DNA of 64,000 nucleotides, from assembly GCA_964420995.1 (NCBI GenBank), contig CAYQUX010000009.1, forward strand, positions 79,135 through 143,134, in the 5' to 3' direction. A program made the translations under genes and the position numbers. Below the pieces are notes generated by a model. It did no database searches and was not told the origin of the DNA. It saw only the letters and a list, made by a program, of their open reading frames with translations. Position 1 is the first letter of the stretch. Every line of letters begins with the position of its first letter. Below are positions 58,179 to 64,000 of the stretch, piece after piece. Source of the DNA: Leptolinea sp964420995 (GTDB taxonomy: Bacteria > Chloroflexota > Anaerolineae > Anaerolineales > Anaerolineaceae).

Positions 58179-59057
58179 ATGATCACAGATGAACAAAGAC
58201 AAAAGATTCTGACTTTTCAGAAAGATGAGATCACCAGCCATCTGCTCTATAAAGAACTGGCTGGCTTAATCAAAGATGCCAATAATGCCAGGGTGATCCG
58301 CGATATGTCGGATACCGAATTGCGGCATTACGACTTCTGGAAAAAAGTAAGCGGCGTAGATGTAACCCCCAACCGGTTGAAAATATTTCTCCTCATTATT
58401 ATGACCCGCCTGCTTGGCTTAACCTTTTCCATAAAATTGATCGAACGGGGTGAGGCGGCCGGAGCCAGAGAATATGCTGAATTTGAATCGGTGATCCCCG
58501 GCGCCGCACAACTGGGCAAAGATGAAGAAGAACACGAAGAAGCCATGACGGCCATGATTGAGGAAGAATTCCTATCGTATGTCGGGTCAATTGTTCTCGG
58601 GCTGAATGACGCCCTGGTCGAATTGACGGGCACGCTGGCCGGCCTGACCTTCGCGCTGCAAAGCGGCAAACTGGTGGCCGTCAGCGGGTTGATCACGGGG
58701 ATCGCGGCAGCGTTTTCGATGGCTGCTTCGGAATATCTTTCCGCCAGGGCTGACAATGATTCAAAAGCCGGACGTTCCGCGTTGTATACCGGTCTGGCGT
58801 ATATCATCACTGTAATCCTCTTGATCCTCCCATACCTTCTGATTCCACAGGAAGGCAATGGTATCTTTATCAGCCTGACCGTTACCCTGGCGATTGTGGT
58901 GCTGATCATCCTTGGGTTCAATTTTTATGTGTCTGTGGCCAAAGACCTGCCCTTCAAGCAGCGTTTCCTGGAGATGTTTGGGATCAGCATGGGGGTATCC
59001 GTGTTATCTTTTGTGGTCGGTTTAATTGTCCGTAATGTATTTGGTATCGATATGTAA
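58179..59057 (+). CDS. Ferritin-like/VIT1 iron transporter fusion
   Basis: A 292-residue protein combining an N-terminal ferritin-like/rubrerythrin domain and a C-terminal CCC1/VIT1 domain. The first part has HLLYKELAGLIKD, MSDTELRHYDFW and later DEEEHEEAMTAMIEEEF, the ExxH-type diiron ligands. The second part has SIVLGLNDALVELTGTLAGL, SGLITGIAAAFSMAASEYLSARAD and three more helices. The family (MbfA/Erv-like) exports iron or manganese and senses it through the ferritin-like part. A good ribosome site (AAAAGGAG) precedes the ATG and a terminator follows the gene. Confidence 0.88.
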   Translation: MITDEQRQKILTFQKDEITSHLLYKELAGLIKDANNARVIRDMSDTELRHYDFWKKVSGVDVTPNRLKIFLLIIMTRLLGLTFSIKLIERGEAAGAREYAEFESVIPGAAQLGKDEEEHEEAMTAMIEEEFLSYVGSIVLGLNDALVELTGTLAGLTFALQSGKLVAVSGLITGIAAAFSMAASEYLSARADNDSKAGRSALYTGLAYIITVILLILPYLLIPQEGNGIFISLTVTLAIVVLIILGFNFYVSVAKDLPFKQRFLEMFGISMGVSVLSFVVGLIVRNVFGIDM

Positions 59058-59075
59058 CACCGGCAGGGCAGACCA

Positions 59076-59105
59076 GAACCGGCGCGTTTCGCGCCGGTTC
59101 TTTTT
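59076..59105 (+). terminator. Terminator of the ferritin-VIT1 gene
   Basis: An 11-bp stem GAACCGGCGCG with its complement, a TTT loop and a TTTTT tail. Confidence 0.92.
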
Positions 59106-59201
59106 ATCCGCCTGTTCTTGATACAGGTAAGGCAATTTCGTTCTATATCTCCCATCAAACGTCCGCTATCCTTTTCCCATATCACACTGCGGGAGATTGC
59201 A

Positions 59202-59609
59202 ATGAAATGTGTCATGGTGGTGGATGCCGGTCTGCCTCTGGGGCTGCTGGCCAATACGGTGGCAGTGCTGGCAATCAGTATTGGAGACAGAGTTAAGGGT
59301 ATTGTCGGAGAGGATGTACGGGATCTGGATGGTACCCTGCATGCCGGGATCACGGAAGCCATTGTCCCGCTGTTGAAGGGGGATAGCGCGCTCATCAAGG
59401 GGTTGCGTGAGAAACTGCTGGCCATACCGGAGAATAGCCTGTACTACGTGGATTTCTGCGACGCGGCTCAGGAATCTAAACGATATGAAGATTACAGCGA
59501 CCGTCTGGCGCAAACCCCGGCGGACGAACTGCGTTACCTGGGGATCGCCATTTACGGGCCGGATAAGGACGTCAACAAACTGACCGGCAGTATCGGTTTA
59601 CTGCGTTAA
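59202..59609 (+). CDS. DUF2000 family protein
   Basis: A 135-residue DUF2000 protein. The start at ATG 59202 has GGGAG upstream. Motifs of the family are KCVMVVDAGLPLGLLANTVAVLAISIG and LRYLGIAIYGPDKDVNKLTGSIGLLR. The family is small and of unknown biochemical role; in many genomes it is next to an AraC regulator, as here. The stop is convergent with the AraC gene, with a 4-nt overlap of the 3' ends. Confidence 0.88.
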   Translation: MKCVMVVDAGLPLGLLANTVAVLAISIGDRVKGIVGEDVRDLDGTLHAGITEAIVPLLKGDSALIKGLREKLLAIPENSLYYVDFCDAAQESKRYEDYSDRLAQTPADELRYLGIAIYGPDKDVNKLTGSIGLLR

Positions 59610-60460
59610 TCGCCGGTTTCCGGCCGCGCGCCGGCCTGATAGTGCCGTGGTGTGGTTCCAACCGACGAGCGGAACACGCGGGTAAAGTGACTCTGGTCGG
59701 CGAACCCCACGGCGGATGCCACGGCGGCAATCGACTCTCCAGCGGCCAGCAGGCGGCGGGCCTGGTTGATACGCATTTGAAGCTGACAGGTATGCGGCGG
59801 CATTCCATATTTGCGGCGAAAAGACCGTAAAAAATAATAGGGGCTGAGATGGCACAACGCGGAAAGTTCCTGCAGCGAAATGTTTTCTGCCAGATGCTCG
59901 CGTAGATAGTCATATCCAGCCTGCACATTCGCGGTATCTGATTTTTCCAGCGAGGATTCTTTTTCCGTACCCATGATTTGTAAGAGTAGAGCCAGGGTTT
60001 CATGCAGTGCGGATTCAACAGCCAATCGCGTACCGCCGTGCAGAATCTCCTGAAACAGACTCTCCAACTGATGGCGAAGGTTCATATTCTTGACCATCGG
60101 GACTGGAAAGCCGTATTCCGCAACCGGTTCGTGGAAAAGATCAACGAGCAGGCGGTGAAAATACTCCGGACCGATATATAGCATGTAATAGGCGAATACC
60201 TGCCCGCTTTCCGGGTTGCAGGCATGCACTTCTCCGGGATTGATCAGCACAATATCACCCTGTTTAACGGGGTAAATCACTTCAGAATGCTGCACCAGGT
60301 GGAAACGGGTGCTGCCTTTTTTGACCAGACCGATGGAATACGCCTCATGATTATGACGGTGGAACACCGGTTGGGCGTATTGCGAATACCGCAGCTCAAT
60401 CGGTTCCAGTGATGGATCACGCACAAACTGGATAATGTGCTCTGTGTCTGGTGTGTTCAT
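59606..60460 (-). CDS. AraC family transcriptional regulator with cupin domain
   Basis: A 284-residue regulator. Residues 1 to about 150 form an AraC cupin (FHRHNHEAYSIGLVKKG, then VLINPGEVHACNPES), the sugar- or small-molecule-binding part. The C-terminal two HTH motifs are NISLQELSALCHLSPYYFLRSF and IAAVASAVGFADQSHFTRVFR. The gene likely controls the convergent DUF2000 gene. There is no Shine-Dalgarno site; TAAAAT lies 7 nt before the ATG at 60460 (60468-60473 on the complementary strand), consistent with a leaderless message. Confidence 0.92.
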   Translation of the reverse strand: MNTPDTEHIIQFVRDPSLEPIELRYSQYAQPVFHRHNHEAYSIGLVKKGSTRFHLVQHSEVIYPVKQGDIVLINPGEVHACNPESGQVFAYYMLYIGPEYFHRLLVDLFHEPVAEYGFPVPMVKNMNLRHQLESLFQEILHGGTRLAVESALHETLALLLQIMGTEKESSLEKSDTANVQAGYDYLREHLAENISLQELSALCHLSPYYFLRSFRRKYGMPPHTCQLQMRINQARRLLAAGESIAAVASAVGFADQSHFTRVFRSSVGTTPRHYQAGARPETGD

Positions 60461-60535
60461 TAACGGAATTTTAGCGGATTCGTGGAAATACGGGGAATTT
60501 GATCAGCCGTTTTCCAAAATTGTGGGAAAAATCTC

Positions 60536-60584
60536 TTGACAGACCTTTTGTATGAGTGTATTATATATCTATAACACTAATACA
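60536..60584 (+). promoter_or_regulatory. Promoter and YtrA-type operator
   Basis: TTGACA (60536-60541) and TATTAT (60559-60564) with an exact 17-nt spacer. An inverted repeat TGTATTA (60557-60563) and TAATACA (60578-60584), 14 nt apart, covers the -10 and start site, as expected for autorepression by the GntR protein encoded next. Confidence 0.8.
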
Positions 60585-60595
60585 GAAGGTGAGGT

Positions 60596-60952
60596 ATGAA
60601 ATTTAATCCAACCGTTCCGATCTACCTTCAAATCATGGACAGCATCAAAAAAGACGTGGTGACCGGCGTACTGGTCCGCGGAGAAAGGGTTGAATCTGTG
60701 AGAGCATTATCGGAGAAATTTGGCGTCAACTTGAATACCATGCAGCGAGCCTGCTCCGAGCTGGAACGCGAACAGGTGATATCCACCCAGCGCGGCGTGG
60801 GGAGTTTTGTCACCGAAGATGAAGCGGTCATCTCGACCCTGAAACAGGAGATGTGCGGCGGCATCGTGGATGACTTCATCCACGGAATGCGCGGCATTGG
60901 CCTGAAAGACAAAGAGATTCTTGATATTGTGGGAAAGGCATTGCAGAAATGA
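60596..60952 (+). CDS. GntR family regulator, YtrA subfamily
   Basis: A 118-residue short GntR regulator. It has the winged helix near the start (PIYLQIMDSIKKDVVTG, VRALSEKFGVNLNTMQRACSELE, RGVGSFVT) and only about 40 residues after it, which is the YtrA subfamily. These usually repress an adjoining ABC transporter operon. The ATG overlaps no other gene on the 5' side, and its stop overlaps the ATPase start (ATGA). An operator-like repeat covers its promoter. Confidence 0.92.
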   Translation: MKFNPTVPIYLQIMDSIKKDVVTGVLVRGERVESVRALSEKFGVNLNTMQRACSELEREQVISTQRGVGSFVTEDEAVISTLKQEMCGGIVDDFIHGMRGIGLKDKEILDIVGKALQK

Positions 60953-61650
60953 GCGCGATACTTGAAGTAAATGACCTCTCAAAATCATTCCTGGGGCGGC
61001 CGGCTTTGAACCGGGTGAGCTTCACCCTGGATTCCAGCCGGGTAGCCGGGTTGATGGGTCCGAATGGCGCGGGGAAAACCACGCTGATGAAAACCGTGAT
61101 GAAGATCACCAAACCTGATTCAGGTACGATCAGGGTTTGCGACAGCGACACCGTGGAATCCATCCACCGCAACACCGCCTTCATGCCCGACCGCAATCAG
61201 CTCTTCATCTGGATGCGCGTCCGCGACGCGATCCGCTATTACGAAGACATGTTCGGCGACTTTGACGCCAAACGCGCGTCTGACCTGTGCCAGATCCTCG
61301 GGCTCAACCTGGCGGATCCCATCCGCTCGCTTTCCAAGGGCACGGTGATCCGCGTGCTGGTCATGTTGACCTTCTCGCGCAACGCCCGCCTCTATCTGCT
61401 GGATGAGCCCATCGGTTGGTTCGATCCGCTGGCCAAACACAACATCCTGAAGACCATCCTGGCCGGGATCAACGAAGAAAGCGCGGTGTTGATCTCCACC
61501 CACCAGGTGAAAGACGTAGAAACCATTCTGGATGATGTCCTCTTCCTGAACAGGGGAAGCCTGATCCTCACCGACACCGCAGAGAACATCCGTCAGGAAC
61601 ACGGGCAATCCATCGAAGACCGTTATCTCGAGGTATTTCAACATGCTTAA
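60949..61650 (+). CDS. ABC transporter ATPase (YtrB-like)
   Basis: A 233-residue ATPase. Walker A is GPNGAGKTTLMKT, Walker B YLLDEPIGWFDP, and the switch STHQ. The signature is SLSKGTVIRVLVM, lacking the usual GG-Q, as in YtrB/EcfA-like members paired with a YtrA regulator. It overlaps the regulator gene by 4 nt and the permease gene by 8 nt. The operon may export antibiotics or peptides or deal with cell-wall stress, by analogy with Bacillus ytr. Confidence 0.88.
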   Translation: MSAILEVNDLSKSFLGRPALNRVSFTLDSSRVAGLMGPNGAGKTTLMKTVMKITKPDSGTIRVCDSDTVESIHRNTAFMPDRNQLFIWMRVRDAIRYYEDMFGDFDAKRASDLCQILGLNLADPIRSLSKGTVIRVLVMLTFSRNARLYLLDEPIGWFDPLAKHNILKTILAGINEESAVLISTHQVKDVETILDDVLFLNRGSLILTDTAENIRQEHGQSIEDRYLEVFQHA

Positions 61651-62380
61651 TCTACTTAAATGGAACTCACTTGATTTCATCCACCGCTATCTGTGGATGT
61701 TCCTCGCGGCAGCCGGTTCGCTGGTGCTGGCGGCTATTGTGCCGAACGGGCAAGGTTTCACCAATTCCCTGATCATCATCAGCGCCGGTGTGCTGGGGGT
61801 GATTTTCTTCCCGGCCTGCGTTGTGCTGGCCCTTTACCAGTGTTTTGCCTGGCTGCGGCATGACAGCGCCCTGATGGAACTCGCGCTGCCGGTTTCTGCC
61901 TGGAAGCAGATGCTCAGCCGGTTGATCATCGCTGCCGCTGTCAACGCACTGTCCTGCCTTGGGTTCATGGCCCTGATGCTGCTGTTTGGAAAGTACGGTT
62001 CAGGAACCATCCAGGCCATCAACCTTGACCATTTGCAGACCATCGGCTGGTTGACCCTGCTCCTGGTGCTGGGTGATATGACCGTGCTGTTCGCGTACAT
62101 GCTCACCCGCAGCATCGGCCTGACGCGCCTGTGGGCCGCTCTGATCACCACGCTGGTCAGCACCATCCTGTTGATCCTCATCGTCATTCTGGTGGTGAAT
62201 GTCATGATCTGGGCGCGGGTGCTCATGCTGCCGCAGATCGGTATGGATAACGTACTGCGCCTGGATGGAAATTTCCAGATCACATCCACCCTGCCGGCCA
62301 TGGCCACCTTCCTGTGGCTCATCCTGCTGGAGTACCTGGGGTCCAGTCTGCTGTTGAAGTATTCCTTCCAGGTGGATTGA
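61643..62380 (+). CDS. ABC transporter permease of the YtrA operon
   Basis: A 245-residue membrane protein with six predicted helices (about 15-35, 45-75, 95-120, 130-155, 165-195 and 215-240). No catalytic motif; it is the permease partner of the ATPase, sharing an 8-nt overlap with it. Sequence resemblance to a named family is weak, so the assignment rests on topology and operon position. A hairpin after it closes the unit. Confidence 0.8.
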   Translation: MLNLLKWNSLDFIHRYLWMFLAAAGSLVLAAIVPNGQGFTNSLIIISAGVLGVIFFPACVVLALYQCFAWLRHDSALMELALPVSAWKQMLSRLIIAAAVNALSCLGFMALMLLFGKYGSGTIQAINLDHLQTIGWLTLLLVLGDMTVLFAYMLTRSIGLTRLWAALITTLVSTILLILIVILVVNVMIWARVLMLPQIGMDNVLRLDGNFQITSTLPAMATFLWLILLEYLGSSLLLKYSFQVD

Positions 62381-62399
62381 CACCTGTATAAATCTCCCG

Positions 62400-62429
62400 C
62401 TGCCGGCGGTTGATCTTCGCCGCCGGCAG
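62400..62429. terminator. Hairpin after the YtrA operon
   Basis: A 10-bp stem CTGCCGGCGG/CCGCCGGCAG with a 10-nt loop, followed by A-rich rather than T-rich sequence on the plus strand. It probably slows or ends transcription but is not a classic intrinsic terminator. Confidence 0.45.
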
Positions 62430-62551
62430 TCAAAAAAAATAGACATAGCCATTCGCGCGCCTCGCGGGCGCCGCTTTGCCCGCGCGCGTCTACCCACGCC
62501 AAATACCTGCCGGATGAAGGTTCACCCGGGCGGAAAAACCAAGGAGAAAAA

Positions 62552-63403
62552 ATGAAAGCTTTAAAATTGTTTATCCTGCGATACCCCGTGATCGCCTCGT
62601 TCGTACTGTTCGGAATTTTCTCTGTTATATCAGAGATCGAACTGGACAAATTGTTTATGCCTTTCATGGACTATCAGAAAGCCAGCTTTCTTTCAGGTAT
62701 TCTGATGCAGGGTGGATTGAGCCTGGTGATTGTGGGCGTGATCGTCTGGCTGGGATTGACCCGTGAAGCCGGCCTCACCCCGATTTCCTCATGGAAGAGC
62801 CTGTGGTTGGTCTGGCCGCTGTTGCCTTACAGCGTCCTAAATGGTATTGAAGTGCTGGACGGTACGTTCAATGTCAACTGGGCTGATGGCGGCCTGATAC
62901 TGCTCTTCACCCTGCTGTACATTTCGGTGGGGTTCATTGAACAGTTTCTCTTCCGTGGTCTGATCCTGCCGCTGATGCTGCGCGCCTGGGGTTCCACCCG
63001 CGGAGGCATATATAAGGCAGTGCTGCTTTCCAGCGCCATCTTTGGACTGGCGCACCTGGCCAACCTTTTTATGGGACGGCGCGACCTGTTGACAACCAGC
63101 CTGCAGATCCTGTATGGCACGTTCTTCGGTGTGTTCTTCGCGGCGCTGCTGCTGCGCAACAAGACAATCTGGCCGGCCATCTTCGGGCATTTCCTGTTTG
63201 ACTGGGCCGGTAACTTTAAGGATGTGACCGTGGGGAATGTGTTTACCCGCGTGGAACCCACCACCACGCCGGAAGGCGCGCTGATCATCATGGTTATTTT
63301 CCTACCTCTGCTGCTGATAGGACTGTTCTATTTGCGCAAGGTGGAGCCGGTGGGTGGGGATAAGAGGGAGCCATTGCCGGGTGGGGTGATGGAGGCGGTG
63401 TGA
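62552..63403 (+). CDS. CPBP family intramembrane protease
   Basis: A 283-residue membrane protein with seven or eight hydrophobic segments. Expected active-site motifs are FIEQFLFRG (motif 1, EExxxR in most members but here Glu-Gln), FGLAHLANLF (motif 2) and GHFLFDWAG (motif 3). The ATG follows AAGGAGAAA. CPBP proteins include bacteriocin-immunity and CAAX-like proteases; the substrate is unknown. Its last 41 codons have a decayed counterpart at 49243-49368. The change from Glu-Glu to Glu-Gln may reduce activity. Confidence 0.87.
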   Translation: MKALKLFILRYPVIASFVLFGIFSVISEIELDKLFMPFMDYQKASFLSGILMQGGLSLVIVGVIVWLGLTREAGLTPISSWKSLWLVWPLLPYSVLNGIEVLDGTFNVNWADGGLILLFTLLYISVGFIEQFLFRGLILPLMLRAWGSTRGGIYKAVLLSSAIFGLAHLANLFMGRRDLLTTSLQILYGTFFGVFFAALLLRNKTIWPAIFGHFLFDWAGNFKDVTVGNVFTRVEPTTTPEGALIIMVIFLPLLLIGLFYLRKVEPVGGDKREPLPGGVMEAV

Positions 63404-63412
63404 ATGTGATGA

Positions 63413-63446
63413 ACAGGGCGCGTCCAGATGGGCGCGCCCTGTTTTA
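63413..63446 (+). terminator. Terminator of the CPBP gene
   Basis: A perfect 10-bp stem ACAGGGCGCG/CGCGCCCTGT with a 10-nt loop and TTTTA tail. Confidence 0.82.
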
Positions 63447-63551
63447 GGCTGCCGGAATTTGTTGATTGAAGACAAAGAAGGTAAAAACGGGTCGTAGAAT
63501 CTTGACACGTAAAAATCCAGCCCCAATTCAGCCTGTGCCAGTTGACCCGTG

Positions 63552-63572
63552 CCCTTACAGGATGCTTCGCGA
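63552..63572 (-). repeat. 21-bp in-frame insertion in the RHS remnant
   Basis: On the minus strand, 21 bases separate TACCGCTA from CACGGGTCAACTG, which would otherwise read YRYTGQ. The insert adds seven codons (REASCKG) without changing frame. It contains the core CGCGAAGCA shared with two other insertions in this pseudogene. Confidence 0.6.
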
Positions 63573-63670
63573 TAGCGGTATTTCGTGGGCGTGAGACCCT
63601 GCGTCAATCGTATCTCCCCGAAGGCGGTGTACTGGATCACGCTGTTCAGCGAGCCGTCTGCATCTGCTTG

Positions 63671-63693
63671 CGCCCCGAGCTTGTCGAGGGGTG
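63671..63693 (-). repeat. Insertion with CTCGACAAGCTC core
   Basis: A short GC-rich segment, CACCCCTCGACAAGCTCGGGG on the minus strand, interrupts the RHS frame between STTA and ADGSLNS. It is close to a palindrome and resembles a repeat that I remember being scattered in Anaerolineae genomes. Confidence 0.5.
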
Positions 63694-63775
63694 GCCGTGG
63701 TGCTGGCGCTTCCGAGGTGATCGCCCAGCACCCAGGTGAGCGTGTCGGCGCTGTCGGTCAGCGTGCGTACGGCAA

Positions 63776-63797
63776 CCCCTGCACCGTGCTTCGCGCG
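63776..63797 (-). repeat. Insertion with CGCGAAGCA core, second
   Basis: On the minus strand this segment separates YFAGT from VAVRTLTDS and shifts the frame. It shares CGCGAAGCA and a GGGG end with the other two elements and has GCACGGTGC as an inner palindrome. Confidence 0.5.
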
Positions 63798-63930
63798 GCG
63801 CGGGGCAGGTCGTCACCGTCCCGGCAAAGTAGAACTTCTGGATCTTCGTTCCCGAAAGGGATATTTCCTTGTTATAGTGCCTTCCGGGATAGAAGGTGGT
63901 CACCCCGTTGACCGTGCCGCGCATCATGAT

Positions 63931-63963
63931 CCCCCCTTCCTCGCAGCGGGGGTGCTTCGCGAC
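63931..63963 (-). repeat. Insertion with CGCGAAGCA core, first
   Basis: About 33 bases between YDGDG and the frame that resumes with MMRGTVNG. The element starts with CGCGAAGCACC and ends in a G-run. It is the third member of the family and breaks the reading frame. Confidence 0.5.
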
Positions 63964-64000
63964 CGTCGCCATCATAGACGTACTGCGCGCCGGTCAGCGC

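Larger units (their letters stand above)
63500..64000 (-). pseudogene. 3' part of a decayed RHS/YD-repeat gene
   Basis: Read on the minus strand in shifting frames, the region gives a typical RHS core: TGAQYVYDGDG, then MMRGTVNGVTTFYPGRHYNKE, LTDSADTLTWVLGDHLGSAS, NSVIQYTAFGEIRLTQGLTP, TKYRY and LGLDFYVSRFYDP, in the right order. At least three frame changes occur, each at a short inserted sequence, and the match ends shortly after RFYDP, where intact relatives go on. The gene continues beyond the right edge. It is no longer translatable as one protein. Confidence 0.83.

Overview
The window reads as a 64 kb chromosomal segment of a Chloroflexota bacterium, most likely class Anaerolineae. This is inferred from gene content: several lipoproteins with Pro/Thr-rich linkers, an NBR1-Ig lipoprotein, three tandem M42 peptidases, a purine operon with a class II PurE and a fused PurD-PurM, and a decayed RHS gene carrying short GC-rich repeats. 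Most genes look moderately GC-rich; one block (about 44.9-49.2 kb) is clearly AT-rich and looks acquired.

Layout. 1-9.6 kb (minus strand): an exported bactofilin-like protein cut by the left edge; an apparent operon of a Pro/Thr-rich membrane protein, three M42 aminopeptidases, an orphan solute-binding lipoprotein and a small membrane protein; a 909-residue membrane-anchored HEXXH protein; and a stop-interrupted small relative of it. 9.7-14.3 kb: a histidine kinase/NarL-type regulator pair divergent from a DUF4173-type membrane protein. 14.4-15.9 kb: a SAM-I riboswitch, terminator and metK. 16-22.7 kb: RNA-modification genes, rsmI-rsmE-plsC on the plus strand facing VOC-tgt-rmt-rmt paralogue-rsmF-like on the minus strand; most target the ribosomal decoding centre or the tRNA wobble base. 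22.8-25.1 kb: an NBR1-Ig lipoprotein, then two c-di-GMP-I riboswitches upstream of a sortase-like protein.

25.2-39.4 kb is a near-complete de novo purine operon: purB, purL (with PurS-like repeats), purQ, purC, class II purE, purF, purD-purM fusion, purN, purH, guaB. Frequent ATGA overlaps imply translational coupling; purK and purA are not present. 39.4-44.7 kb: a PadR-controlled double-flavodoxin protein and a MacB-like ABC transporter.

44.8-49.2 kb is the most unusual part. A 63-bp coding repeat (R) is followed by a gene with a small HTH-like module A, then a Swt1-type HEPN RNase-like protein ending in module B. R and a stand-alone module A then recur, followed by a PD-(D/E)XK nuclease-helicase (DUF2075) on the other strand and a stand-alone module B. 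The repeated R-A-B order suggests a duplicated defence-type cassette. Its right flank is the 3' stump of a CPBP protease gene whose intact paralogue lies at 62.6 kb.

49.4-64 kb: RNase J behind a promoter, 5' hairpin and attenuator-like terminator; a phosphoesterase lipoprotein and pcm; a GT-C membrane protein; an iron-sulfur flavoprotein/ICMT-like/LCMT-like methyltransferase group; GNAT; a zinc-ribbon membrane protein; a ferritin-VIT1 iron transporter; DUF2000 facing an AraC regulator; a YtrA-type GntR-ABC operon; a CPBP protease; and the 3' end of an RHS pseudogene broken by short repeats at the right edge. Several genes (rsmI, tgt, padR, the NarL-type regulator, the AraC regulator) have a -10 hexamer 6-7 nt before the start codon and no Shine-Dalgarno site, suggesting leaderless mRNAs. 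No tRNA, rRNA, CRISPR array or intact insertion sequence was seen.
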